DNA of 64,000 bases, taken from contig NC_060114.1 in assembly GCF_021155765.1 (NCBI RefSeq), positions 12,243,001-12,307,000 of the forward strand. The letters are read 5' to 3'. Shown one piece after another: positions 35,913-47,966 of the stretch. The notes beneath the pieces are model-generated. The model searched no databases, had not been told where the DNA came from, and worked only from the letters and a program-made list of their open reading frames with translations. The stretch's first letter is position 1, and each line of letters starts with the position of its first letter. This DNA is from Diprion similis (Eukaryota > Arthropoda > Insecta > Hymenoptera > Diprionidae). The position numbers and the translations under genes are program-made.

Positions 35913-37794
35913 TCAGTTATTCATAACGTCGTTCAAGATGTGATCTATGAGAACTCTTGGTAGAGGAGGGTGGATCCCGGGATGAGACTTGCGATGGCTG
36001 ATGAGCCCTGGTTTTTGGGTGAAAGACTTGCCGCAAATGTCACAGACATAGGGACGGATTCCCGTGTGTATTAGGAGGTGTTGTTTGAGAGCTGTTCGCC
36101 TAGCAAATGACTTGCCGCATACGTTGCAGGTATACGGTTTGTCACCAGTATGAATTCTCATGTGAACTTTCAGTCGGCTGTTCCGTGAAAACGTCTTTCC
36201 ACATTCCTCGCATACAACGTTCTCCCGTTTCTCATGTTGTCTCAGCATGTGCTCATTGAGATTTTCTTGGGTGACGAGCCGCCTCTTACAAATATGACAT
36301 TCGTATTTAGCCTTGTAATGAGCAAACTTTTGATGCACGTACAGAGAATTACTGTTCAGGCATGTTTTGCCGCACACATCACATATAACTGGTCCCTCCT
36401 TGTGATTGAACCTTATGTGATTAGTTAGGTCACCTTTGACCTTAAATTTTTTCCCACAAGTTTCGCACGAAAACTTGAAATCATCCGTGTGTTTCCTTGC
36501 GACATGCACTTTCAATTCGTACTTATTTTTATTCTTGTACTCGCACTGGTTGCAGTAAAAGTATTCGGTGACTTGTTCTATCCCGGCATCGTTTTTCGTC
36601 AGTACTTTGTGCTTCCTCTTGATGTGTGAATAGAGAGAAGTTTTTTTGGTTGTTTTGAATTTGCATTCGTTGCAATTGTAAATTTTCCCATCGATCTCTG
36701 CTTTGTGCCTACGCTTATGAGAATACATGGTGCTCTTCTTGAAGCACTTGAAATCGCAAACGTCGCATCTGAACTCCTCGGCAGCTTTATGGTTTCTCGC
36801 CGCATAAGAGGCTAACGTGACGCCTTTTTCGCACTTAACTTCGCAGGAAGTACAGGAGAGTGAAGGACCTTCGTCTACTACATCCTTGTGTCCTAATACA
36901 TGGGCCTGGAGATTTTCCTTCTTGCAGGTCTTGTACGCACAGGTGTTGCAACAATACTCCTCAGTCATCGCATTCACAGTTTCTTCTTCACTTTTACGTT
37001 TGTGCTTCCGAGTCACATGAGAGGAAAGTGTACTTCTCTTGAATGATTTGAAACCGCACATCTTGCACGAAAGAATTGAATCGCTTTGACCGTCCCTATG
37101 TCTCCACATGTGAGCGTTTAAATTGTCTTTTTTTGAGCATCTGTAGTCACACGTGGTGCATTGGTATCTTTCCGTACAAGTAGCATCACCTTGCGTCTCA
37201 TGTTTCCGCTTGACATGGGAGGACAAGGTTGTTCGTTTGTAGCATTTAAAACTGCATAAGCTGCATAAGTAAAGAACGTTTTTCTCCCTTAACCTATGTC
37301 TTTGCATATGCGTATTGAGATTATCTTTTTTCAGGAATTTAACATTGCACGATGGACAGGTATGCGTGGTCTGAGTTACATGTGAAAAATCCTTGAGTTG
37401 TGTTCCACGTCTTTTGTGAGAAATCTTATGCCTCTTTAGCATGTGTTCTACTGGAAACTTTATCCCACATTTTTCGCATGCATAAGATTCCATTGTAATT
37501 TGACACAGGTGAGCCAACGACTGTTGCAGGTATCTAGTTTCCTCGCAGGTAGGCTCAGCTACAGTTTTGGTTGGATTGACATCGACTGTGATCTCTTTCT
37601 TATCAGTCAGTAGCTCAAATTTAGAATTCTTGCTAATCCTCGCACTGTTTCCAATGACAGGTACAAGAGAATAGCATGGTTTATCTTTTACGTTTGATCT
37701 TTGCCACAGTTCCATTGCTACTGAATCTTTGCCGACAATAAACCGTCCATCAGAATCAGTTTTTATTATTCTGGGACCAGCACGTTTCTTGGAC
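35913..37794 (-). CDS. Zinc-finger cassette V10 (16 fingers, the longest array)
   Basis: Acceptor after a poly-T run, phase 2; 626 residues, the largest cassette. Opens SKKRAGPRIIKTDSDGRFIV, then GKDSVAMELWQ..CYSLVPV, the V8/V9 entry block. Sixteen finger units; unit 7 (CTSCEVKCEKGVTLASYAARNH) has lost its first His. Units 2-3, 4-5 and 6-7 form three tandem copies of a two-finger module (..KKDNLN.HM..H plus ..FKxxKRxTLSSHVxRKH). The C-terminal six fingers match V8/V9 one to one and end FTQKPGLISHRKSH, HPGIHPPLPRVLIDHILNDV. Confidence 0.94.
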
Positions 37795-38447
37795 CTAAAA
37801 AAAAAAGAAATAAATTAAATATTAATTATGGTCAGAATATTGTGAAATGGTAGAATCCACAAGCTATGACCACTCTGTGCATTTATTAAGAGGTTTCAAT
37901 GTACATAATTATACAGAAACGTACGAGCTGTAAAGTTTGTGCACAATGTAAATAAGTAAATTTAAGTACATGAATATCTAGTAGTCTGATAACAAGCATA
38001 TGTAACATTTCAAAAATACAATTTATTTACAATCACTGAACAAATTACCACTATGCTGATACGGGGCTTCTAGAAAAGGGCAAGGAGAGGTAGGTGTAAG
38101 TCCCCTTATCAATAATGAAACCAAAGTACGAACATCTGTCAAGTGACACACTTTCTGAAACATACACGGATGCAGGTATAAAGTACAAATCGTTCTGTGA
38201 TTTGGAGAAATAAAACCCACCAGCTCCACTCAATCCGAATGAATTTGTGCAGTTTTTTTCGAAGCTACAAGCCTCATTCGCTATAAGCCGAACGGAAACA
38301 AAGAGACGAACATTACATATATCAGCCCAGCTATATTTATTATACTGTACATTACATGTCATATTTCTGTATGTCAAGAAACGAATGATAAAACTATTTC
38401 TGCAGTCTTATTACGATTGTAGAGATGTACATGCACGTTAGCGTCTA

Positions 38448-39726
38448 CTAGGCCGTGGATTTCGGTGCAATATTTCCAATATTTCCTCTGTTACTACCCA
38501 GTGGTACAGGCGGAGAAGAAAGGTGAGCATCGGGATGCTTTCGACGGTGTTCAATCATGTAATATCGCCTCTTGAATGCCTGACCGCAAAGATCACATAT
38601 GTGGGGGCGTTCAGCCGAGTGAGTAAGTAAATGCGTATTCCGCATGTGCGAGGTACGAAAGTTTTTCTCACATACGTGGCAGGGATAAGGCTTGACGCCA
38701 GTGTGGGTCGTCATATGAGTAGAAAGGTACCGTTTTGAGGCGAATACTTTGGCGCATTCCTTGCAGGTGTATGTCTGGCTGTGTTGCAGCATGTGATTGT
38801 CAAGATTCTCCTGAGTCAGGAGTCTCTTGTTACAAACGTTACATTGATACTTGTAGTCATTAAGATGTGCAACTTTCCTGTGCTTGTACAGAGAGTAGCT
38901 ACTTGTATAAAATCGTCCACATATGTCACACATATGCTGCGAGCTTCCATGTGTACCTACGTGAAACTTTAGATCCCACTCCATTTTGAATCTTTTCCCA
39001 CAGTGTTCACATGAGAATTTGTAATCATCGGTGTGTTTCCTGATGTAGTGCGACTTCAGGTTATTCTTTGTCTTTGTACCATAGTCGCACTTATCACACC
39101 TGTGCAACATGCTAGAGTCAATTGTTTCATGAATCAACTTATGCGCCTTCAAGTCGCACTTGTACTTGAAAGCCTTGGAGCAAATAGAACACTTAAACGG
39201 CCTGTGAAAGCTATGTTTACTTGTTATGTGTCGCATTATTTTGCTTTTCTGTTCAAACGTCGAGTGGCATATATCGCACGTATAATTACCATCTGTTAAT
39301 TTTTTGTAAAGCACGCCTCTTGGCTTTACATCTTCGAAACATGATTTATTACTATTCTTGATAGACAACTTTGAATTAGTCACATTTGTTTCATCTTTCA
39401 CTCGAGACAGAAGACTGGTAGCATCCTCTTCCGTGGAAACATTGCAGGATCTCAATGATGGACCTTCAATTTCATTGGAATCTTTAATCGCCAATATTCT
39501 TCGCTTACAGGTCCTTTTCATTTTTATCCCTCTTCTCATGGGAATCTTTTGTAAAATTCCACTTGATTCTGACGTGTTCTTACTTGGCACGGTGCGATGA
39601 CAATCCCTTGGCGCGTATACACAATTTGACTGGCTGTTCTGAGGTAATTGTTGCTGATGTTCACCGTTTGTTTCTTCACTTGCCAGCCGTTCTTTGACTG
39701 CCTTCCTAATATGGTTATGCGTATTC
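38448..39726 (-). CDS. Zinc-finger cassette V11 (9 C2H2 fingers, diverged tail)
   Basis: Acceptor ATGTTCTAG, phase 2; 425 residues. The linker of about 150 residues is polar with a Gln-rich start (EHQQQLPQNSQ), a basic RRGIKMKRTCKRR patch and VKDE. Nine fingers; marker finger CNVCNKRLLTQENLDNH retained. The terminal finger is FKRRYYMIEHRRKH rather than FTQKPGL, and the tail is altered to HPDAHLSSPPVPLGSNRGN, without the helix. This makes V11 the most diverged member of the PPLP group that still has an open frame. Confidence 0.92.
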
Positions 39727-40255
39727 CTAGAACATCAACAACAAACATCAATAACGTCAAAAAGTTTCAGAACTAATAATCCTAACAAATACAGCAATAC
39801 GTAATACAAGTTAAAGCAACTACTGTAACATCCATGTGTATGTAGAAATGTACATCAATGAAATGATGGCGTTTTTCCAGTATGCACAACCGCCAAGGAG
39901 GAAAATTGCTCCAATTGAATGTTATTTTATTTTTCAATTGTAATAAGATCAGTGATATATTCTCGAGAATACATTATTGTATGATACAGAAATTCTTGCA
40001 TAACATTCCCTCTGCAGTCCATTTAAAAGATAACATGTTCAATAGACGGATTATAAATATCAAACAAATATCTACAGAGTACAGAAAAGATGAGAAATGA
40101 AGAAAAAACATGTAGCTCTTTGAAAATCCTGTATACCCAACTGTTTAAGTAAATAATTGAGAACTTTTTACTTCGGTTATCTGATTAATAAGTTACACTC
40201 TCTACGATTGGTCCTGTATGTATAATATGCACAAATGTTTGATATAACTCCAATA

Positions 40256-41393
40256 CTAGTCGGCATTTAGCTTTATTGTCTTCAATATGTTGTTCAGGAT
40301 GACCGGCGGGGGAGGGTCAATAGCGTCAGGGTGTTTTCTTTTCCAGTGGAGCATCAATGAAGACCTCTGGGTGAACTTTGAACCACAAACGTTGCATACA
40401 TAGGGTCGAAGGCCAGCATGCGTTAAAAAATGTACTCTCTGTGTGGCCGTACAAGCGAAGGCTTTCCCACAGACAGAACAGCCGTGCAACTTTTCCTTGG
40501 TGTGAACACGACGGTGTTTTGTAAGCCCGTGCTTTCGAGCAAACTTCATTCCGCATTCCTCGCAGACAAACGTTTCCTCGTGTTGCTTAAGATGAATTTT
40601 CAGATTCTTTTCGCTTTGAAGCTTCTTCTTACAAACCTTGCACTCGAATGACTTCAGTTTGTTTGTGTGCTTGTAGTTTCTGTGATAGTAGAGAGAACTC
40701 TTGTTCGCGTACGTCAACCCGCAAAAATCACATACAAACAATCCAGTCTCATGGTCTGCCATATGGACTTTATAATCAGTTTCAACTTTAAATTGTTTCT
40801 TACAAAAGCTACATTTGAATTTGTAATCGTTGGTATGTTTTCGTGTAAAGTGTACTTGCAAGTAAGGATAGTGTTTAGTTGAGAATTCGCATATCTTACA
40901 AGAATATACAGGTGCGGTATCGTCGTGCTGATCTCTTACGTGTTTTTTTAAACCGGATTTATATTTGAATTTTTTTCCGCACACTTTACACTTAAAAGGT
41001 CGTAACTCACTGTGTTTCCTCATATGTTTGCTATACGTTCTCTTAAGCTTATATGAAACATTGCAAAGGTCGCAGCTGTATTTTAATCCTTGTTTGCAAA
41101 TCCCAGCAGTTTCATTCGTGACATCGGCTGTGCCATCGTCAATCGCCACCTCTTCTTTTATTGCCAATAAACACTTTGATAAACATTTTTCACCGCTGAC
41201 TTTTTCATCCTTATCAAGAGAAGTAATTTGTGACGGTTGACTCATTTTCAGTACTCTTCCCGATTGCCCTCTCAATTTCCATTTCATACTGTTCTTCATG
41301 CTAGCAAGGATTGTCCTTGGACTTCTCATTTGCATGCGTGCACGATGTGTCTTGTTCACATAATTGCAGTCAGATTTTGCAGAACTGTCAGAC
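40256..41393 (-). CDS. Zinc-finger cassette V12 (9 C2H2 fingers)
   Basis: Acceptor TTTCCAG, phase 2; 378 residues. Basic linker start (THRARMQMRSPRT) and IKEEVAIDDG before the first finger near residue 105. Nine fingers: third CKICEFSTKHYPYLQVH, sixth CKVCKKKLQSEKNLKIH (a drifted marker finger), terminal FTQRSSLMLHWKRKH. Tail HPDAIDPPPPVILNNILKTI keeps the proline-helix layout. V13 is its nearest relative. Confidence 0.93.
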
Positions 41394-42006
41394 CTGGAAA
41401 TAAACATAATAGTCATTTTAAAATGAGGTTTACAATTATCACAAACCGAGGGTAATATTTTACAGTCGACATATGTAAGTATATAATAGTCAGTGACACA
41501 TGAAATTCTCTTTTACTTTTGTACAAACAATCCTGTGACACCACAGGAGCTGCAAATAATGAGATTAGAATTAAGTTAAATTCAACTTATAGCTAAATAA
41601 TAAGAACATTTTTGCGCATTGTCGACGACTTGTGCAAGGTTTTAATGATAAGACAAATACTTACGCAAGATATCGCTTTATTAATAATCAATGTTTATTT
41701 ACGTCTCAAGAGTCGAAGACTGGGAAAATTTCGAGTACAAAGTGTAATTTTTTCGTGTATAATCAACATACATGTCCGCGAATGTGGTATTGAGAAATGT
41801 AATTTAAAAAATATGTAACGAAGTGTAAGTTACTCGACAATGAAAAAGAATTTTATAGATATGTACAAATCATGATTACTCCTTCTTAAATTATATGTAA
41901 CTATCATAACGACATGGTATTCAAAAAATACATTATATGCATCAATACATGACGACAATAATAAATATTTGATCTGAAATGAATTTCCACATATGGTCAA
42001 AGTAAA

Positions 42007-43001
42007 CTATCGGACAGTACCAACTTTGTCGGTATCACCATTAATCAAGCAAAGCCCTGTCTGTAATTTGATTAAAAATTCAGTTTTAGTAATATCAAAT
42101 TTTATGGTGTGTCTCCTCCTACTAAGTGCTGACTGAGAATGGCTTTTTGACAATCTTTTTTTGCATAAGGAGATTTTGCATTTTTTTGCATCGTGTTCGG
42201 CATTATTGAGCAACACATATTGCACACAGAAGGATCCCCATCGTGTGTTGTTAGATGTTTTACATTATCTCTTTTTATTCTGCATTTTTGGTCACAATTT
42301 AAGCAAACAAAATGAAAATAATTTGCACATTTTCTTATGATGAGTACCTGAAAAATAAGTTATTCGTTATATTAATACGTATGCAAACAGACGTCATACT
42401 TGAACAATATTTGATTGATAAAGCTGTACCCTGTATTGTGTATATTGCAGAAACACCTTAAATACGTATGTTTCCATAATTTATCAACTTACATCTACTA
42501 AATCTATACCCAGTTGTTGAATATGTTAGGTTGAAACCAACTAGTGTTTCACTAGTAGATTCTTATAGAAATAATAGTTGAGAATGCAACAGCGGTGGAG
42601 GTTTCGTCAAGTGAATGGAAGATACGCATACCTACAAATAGGAGAAGTGAATAGTTGTAAAACTGCAGATTTGGTACCCATATATTGGAGCTTCTCCATG
42701 GACTTTAATTTCATGCCTTTTTGTGTTACTTTCGTGTCGTGTTTCATCTTTTGCAAACAAACGTCACGCTGAAACGCACACAAATTGTTGTACTTGAAGC
42801 ATGTGCTTGTTATATTCTGATCCTTTTACACTGAAAGTGATTTTGCAGATGTCGCAAGCGACTTTCTGCTTCTTCTTTTTCTTCAACACTTCGTTTCTAC
42901 AATACGTTTGAGATTCTGATAACTGAACACGCAGTGTCAAAAGTGTATCATATAGCACCTTCCACGCCATACTTTCATCATCGCTGTTTTGCAGTTTAGG
43001 T
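42007..43001 (-). pseudogene. Decayed zinc-finger cassette psiA
   Basis: A good acceptor (AATTTTTCAG) at 43002 opens a frame in phase 2 (PKLQNSDDESMAWKVLYDTL) that reaches a single broken finger (CDICKITFSVKGSEYNKHMLQ) and stops at 42764. Further along the same strand, near 42310-42230, another finger remnant (LNCDQKCRIKRDNVKHLTTH) is readable in a different stretch, and stops separate the pieces. Its position between V12 and V13 and its strand fit a dead cassette. A short functional exon is possible but unlikely. Confidence 0.7.
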
Positions 43002-44216
43002 CTGAAAAATTAATTGGAATATCAAAATTAGTGCATGTCTTTAAATAATAATTGATTATGAAACTTTTTTATCGACATAGCCCGTGTAAGCCCTTTGATA
43101 GACGGAACGCAAAAATATCTCGAAGAAAAAATGAGGACAGATATTATTTGACTCCAAAAATTAAGAAAACTATAAGAATGTACAAGCTTTTCGGAAAGGG
43201 AGAGAGTGATATAGCAAAGGCATCTAATATACCTATTTTAAGCCTTGTGGAACGTAACATACATGGAAGAATCTGTTGGCATTTAGCTTATCATACTTGA
43301 AAAGTTATCTTTAGCCACTGTTAAGTTTGGTATGTTGCAGTTATAGCATCAACATCTCTTCCAGCTTACAATTAGCTTTGTGGTTTCGAAGGGGCGAAAA
43401 AAATTAGTAGCACTCCAGAACTAAGCGTTAATGAAATGGCTATTCTGAAAATATTGATAAACTCTCTAAACACTCTGTTACACAAATAAAGAGGGTAACC
43501 GTAGTGTGTGAATACTTACTTAATCAACCATCGAAACCCTCACTACGTTCCGCAAAGTATATTGAGAGCTGGGTAACGATTACTTGCAGAATCTGTTTTA
43601 ACAAGCTTTATTTAAAATATAGTGCTCTCGAAAAATGCAATCAAAAATTGAAAGAAAATTAATTTTCCTTATCTGGATATTATCGACGTTGTATTAACGA
43701 GTTAGAATAGACCTGGTCTTTATTTTCTTATACACTGGTGTAGCTATTTTGAGGATTCATGGAAACTTATGGCTATTCGGTAATTGCTTATTTTACCTCT
43801 GTTTAAAATAATTTTATCCTGAACATTTAAACGTAAATTGGCTACCTTTGTCAAAGGCAGGGAAAAATTGGTGGGCAGTTATTTCTTGTGGAGTAACAAA
43901 ACGGAAAACTCGTCATGAAATTCTTTTTCTGCTATTTAAATAGAGTCTCAAATAAGGAGACATGTGCTACAGAATAATAGAATTTTCTACGAATGAAACA
44001 AATATATTTTTGCAAAATTATACCAGCAATTTCATTCAAATTGAATTTTGGTATGCTGCAGTCAATTTTTAAACACCACACCACGCCGTCCACATTTTAT
44101 TTTTTTCAGGTTCTCATTGCCATCTGGAGATTTTGAAACTTCATAGTTATTTTTTTATAAATCAAGCAATTCGAACTTACTGCAGATTGTTAAATTCTGC
44201 GTGTAATTATGTATTA
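43002..44216. other. Spacer between psiB and psiA
   Basis: AT-rich. An 82-codon plus-strand open frame at 43052-43300 shows no domain. Probably includes the rest of the eroded psiB cassette; no finger recognised. Confidence 0.4.
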
Positions 44217-44627
44217 GCTGCAACTTTGTAATTTGTTTTCTATATTCTAAAATAATTTCACCATCTTGCTCATTTTTGCCTCTACTGTCACTTCGATTTT
44301 CACTCGTTTGTGTTCACCCTCATCTGACATTTCGTCCACTTTTTTCCTCTTCTTTATTCACTTCAAATGTTCTGGAATGTCACAATCTGCCCGGCTGAGT
44401 GGTGCTCGTGTTCGATCTTGGCAATCGTTTACACCATCGCAGCTTACATCCATTATATCAATTCCTGCATGAAGGGCTATGCATGTCACTATTGATGTGG
44501 AATATACGTCATATATAAGTCATTGTTTGTTTTCTTTGTTGTACCCAGAATTTTCGAAATTGGAAACTGCTCAACGTTGAGGTGCAGTCTCAGAAAAGAT
44601 AGATCAGGTGTACAGAGTCGTTTCAAC
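44217..44627 (-). pseudogene. Decayed cassette start psiB
   Basis: Acceptor AATTTTTAG opens a phase-2 frame (LKRLCTPDLSFLRLHLNVEQ) of 45 codons to a stop at 44489. Below it, linker-like segments remain (MDVSCDGVNDCQDRTRAPLS and EGEHKRVKIEVTVEAK) broken by stops. No finger survives. Weaker than psiA and psiC; called because the splice phase and linker character match the array. Confidence 0.45.
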
Positions 44628-44950
44628 CTAAAAATTATAATTTTGTCAATATTTCCATGAAATACAGTTATGATCACTACCTGGTCTGGTCTTGTTTAGA
44701 CTAGTATAAACAAATGAATTGTCACCTTTCAAATGGTGAAAACTATAGATAAGAGATTTTGAAATCACATTAATGCTGTTTCATGATGAAATAGCATATC
44801 TTATTCATTAATTGATAACTTGAAAGATGCTACGTATGGCATATTTGAATGATTAAATATCATCGGCATTAAGAGTCGAAACCAGTGTCAGTCGACTGAT
44901 TAGTTGAAATTTCATCAAGCACACCTGTGTTATACTGCTTGAACATAATA

Positions 44951-46052
44951 TTATTTGGTATTCTTGTTGACAATGATTTTATCTTGGACTCCGTGCAACA
45001 AGTTGGTTATTTTAATAGGTGGAGGAGGTGGATGTGATCCAGGATGCTTTTTTCTGTGCAGCATCATTGGGGACCGTTGCGTAAAACTCTGACCACACAA
45101 GTCACATACATAAGGTCGTTCACCGACGTGAGTGAGGAGATGGATCTTTTGCGAGCTCAAACAGCCAAAGGTTTTACCGCAAATGGCACACAAATACGAC
45201 TTTTCACCAGAATGAGTTCTGAGATGTTTCGTCAGACCGTATTTAAACTTAAATTCCATTCCGCACTGCTCACATACGTATTTCATTTTATGAAGTTCCG
45301 AGTGGTTTTCCAAATTCTTCTGAGTCTTAAAACGTTTTCGACATGTCGTACACTCAAACTCCTTGACTCGAGTCTTGTGCTTGTAATGCTTGTGAAAGTA
45401 TAATGAACTTTTGCTAGGATAAGATGTTCCACATATGTCACATACACAACAAGATTCGGTATCATGGTCCTTCATATGTGTCGTGTAGTCGGATTGTACT
45501 TTGAACATTTTTCCGCACTGTTCGCAGTTGAAGTTATAATCCTCCGTGTGCTTTCTGATATAATGAATCTTGAGATAGGGTTTTGTGCGGGCCTTGAAGT
45601 CACACAAATTACAGGAGTGCAATTTGGATGGCTCGTCATGTATCTCCATATGTCGGGCCAGGTAGGCACTAGTCTTAAATCCTTTGAAACATACAGTGCA
45701 TTTGTGTGGCCGAGAATTACTATGCTTAAACATGTGACTGGTTAATTTACTTTTACTGTCGAATGATGTGTAACAAATTTCACAGCTGAATGATTTCTTC
45801 AGTTTCAACCGTTTCTGTTGGACCTTCTCCTCGTTGGGTTTTTTTCTGCAAACCAGAGGCGTATCGTCTAAGTCGTCTTCGTCCATTTTGACATGTGTCT
45901 CTTTGTTTTTAATACCACCGTTCGACCCTGCGTCATCACCCGGATTCGGCTCTTTCATCATAAACACGCTTAGAGACTTTGGAATTAGAAAATAGTCTTC
46001 ACCTAGCCGCACTGTCAAAAAAGATGGGCCGAGAGGGTCAAGTGGATTGTAC
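44951..46052 (-). CDS. Zinc-finger cassette V13 (9 C2H2 fingers)
   Basis: Acceptor TTTTTTAG, phase 2; 366 residues. Opens YNPLDPLGPSFLTVRLGEDY then FLIPKS, a drifted version of the entry block of V8-V10 with the DPL of V4-V6. The linker has VKMDEDDLDD. Nine fingers: CTTCRKRFKTQKNLENH replaces the marker finger, and the terminal finger is FTQRSPMMLHRKKH. Tail HPGSHPPPPPIKITNLLHGV. Pairs with V12. Confidence 0.93.
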
Positions 46053-46879
46053 CTAAAAAATTATAAACTTGTCAATTACACCGGACAAACACAACAAACT
46101 TAATAATCGCTAGTAGCAAACCATGCATGACGTTCATACATCAAATATCTATGATATTCGGTGAATATTTGTAATCCATATTTTATAATTCTACGTACTA
46201 CAATAATTCTTTCTTTGCGTTTAACTGATCAGCTGTTTAACAAGGAAATAATAATTATTAATCTCTTGTACAGTGACAATCAATAATCACCCTATGCAAG
46301 GTTTACCCCTGTCTAAAATCAACCTCACATTTCAAAATCAGATATCAAAATTAGACAGTGTGAACTGCTCAATTTCCATTAGTAACTGACATGATAACGC
46401 ATTACTTAAGAATAATACCACACGATATGTAATGAAAAAGGACTATTAGCCATGGAAGTTTTATTTCGAGATGAAGACATCTCATAGATATACAACATTT
46501 TTACAATTATCTTTGAACAAATTATAATTTACATACTTTTTAGGTAAGAATAGTGCGTTGCGCGAGTGTATCACTTCAAAGATATAATAAAGCTGAAAAG
46601 TAGCGACCTCTCTGCGTCATTTTATATCAAATGACTTCTGGTAATGTTGAGATGGTCAGTCTTATCAGCCTTTAGTACCTACCCATTGCTGAAGTTTCCC
46701 GGCAGTAAAAAAATTCCTATGGATAATTGACCCGCCTGTTCCATTGTACAAGAATCCATAGAATAAGTTCCAGGGTTTTTCCTTGAGTAATGCTTTTTTG
46801 CGAGACGGTCTAACATGTTCATTGGCGAGCAGAAAAATTTCATCTTTCTGCTCAGCTGTGTAACATCTCAAGGTTTAAT
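46053..46879. other. Spacer psiC-V13
   Basis: AT-rich. A 68-codon minus-strand frame at 46665-46871 runs into GTAGGT but in the wrong phase for V13, and its product has no domain. No gene supported. Confidence 0.4.
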
Positions 46880-47966
46880 GAATCTCGTGTCCAATATTGC
46901 TGCTATCATTCATGCTGCCCTGAATCTTTGCGAGTTCCTTAATCTTAGGTTTTATACTTTTTAATAGAAAATCAAGCTTTATCGGAGGAACCGGAGGCAA
47001 TTCACCAGGATGCTTGCGCCTGTGCAGCATCATTGAGTATACGTCGAGCCACATAACAAATATCACATCGGTAAGGCTTCACATTGTTATGTGTAAAAAG
47101 GTGAAGCTGTAGCAGACTGTGCATTTCAAATGTCTTATTGCAGACAGGGCATAAATACGGTCTGTCTTCCCTGTGTACATTGTGAATATGATGGGTCAGT
47201 GAATATTTTCCTGTAAATGATTTACCGCCATGATCGCAGTAACAGCTCTTGCCATTGTTATGCTGTTTGAGCCTATGAGCATCAACTGATTTCTGGGAGG
47301 CAAAACCGTTGGAGCAAATTCCATATTTGAAGTTTCTATTCCTCCTAGCGTCACCTACATGACGTGTTTTTTTATGATTGCATAGCGATTTGTAATTTGG
47401 AAGAATATTTCCACACTTTCGCACACCACAGCACCACAGTGAATCTGATTAATGTGAGTAGTCAGATCTCTCTTGAATCTCAACGGCATACCGCAAATAT
47501 AACAGGAAGTCACATAGATGTCTGTGTGGCGTCTTACGTAATGATCTTTGAGACGCAACTTGTCTTTAGCATTGTATCCTCAAACTTTGCATGGGATTAA
47601 TTTGTAGGATCCCTCGTTTATTATTTGCATATGCTTTTTAAGTGCGTTTTTCATTTTGAATGCCAAGGAACAAATTTTGCAGACAAAGGGAGGCGATGAC
47701 GAATGTACAAATGTGTTTCGCAAGTAGGAGTGATCGTAACTTCAGTTGGTATCCCTTTGTCGATAATGGTCTTTGCTATTTTTGCAGTACCATTCGTCTT
47801 TTCGCGTATTAGATTCTTGCTCTCTTCTATGCTATTTGGGTATTTCGAAACTGTCAGTTTACTATCTGCAGCAATCTTTTCAACCCTAAGCGCTGGAGCC
47901 CACATCGAATTTTCTCCTCGCTGAACCATAACGAAAGTTTGCATTTGGAGGGGGTCATTCGTGTTT
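46880..47966 (-). pseudogene. Frameshifted zinc-finger cassette psiC
   Basis: Acceptor TTGTTTCAG in phase 2 opens NTNDPLQMQTFVMVQRGENS, the normal entry block with DPL. After about 105 codons the frame breaks inside the finger region. Finger pieces then appear in turn in other frames: CYICGMPLRFKRDLTTHINQ around 47490, YLCPVCNKTFEMHSLLQLHL around 47130, and a terminal MMLHRRKHPGELPPVPPIKL near 47020. The order of parts matches V12-V14, so this is a full-length cassette killed by several indels. It is recent enough to read throughout. Confidence 0.85.

Noticed and set aside
43052-43300. 82-codon plus-strand open frame
   Set aside because: No domain, isolated in a decayed part of the array, antisense to it.
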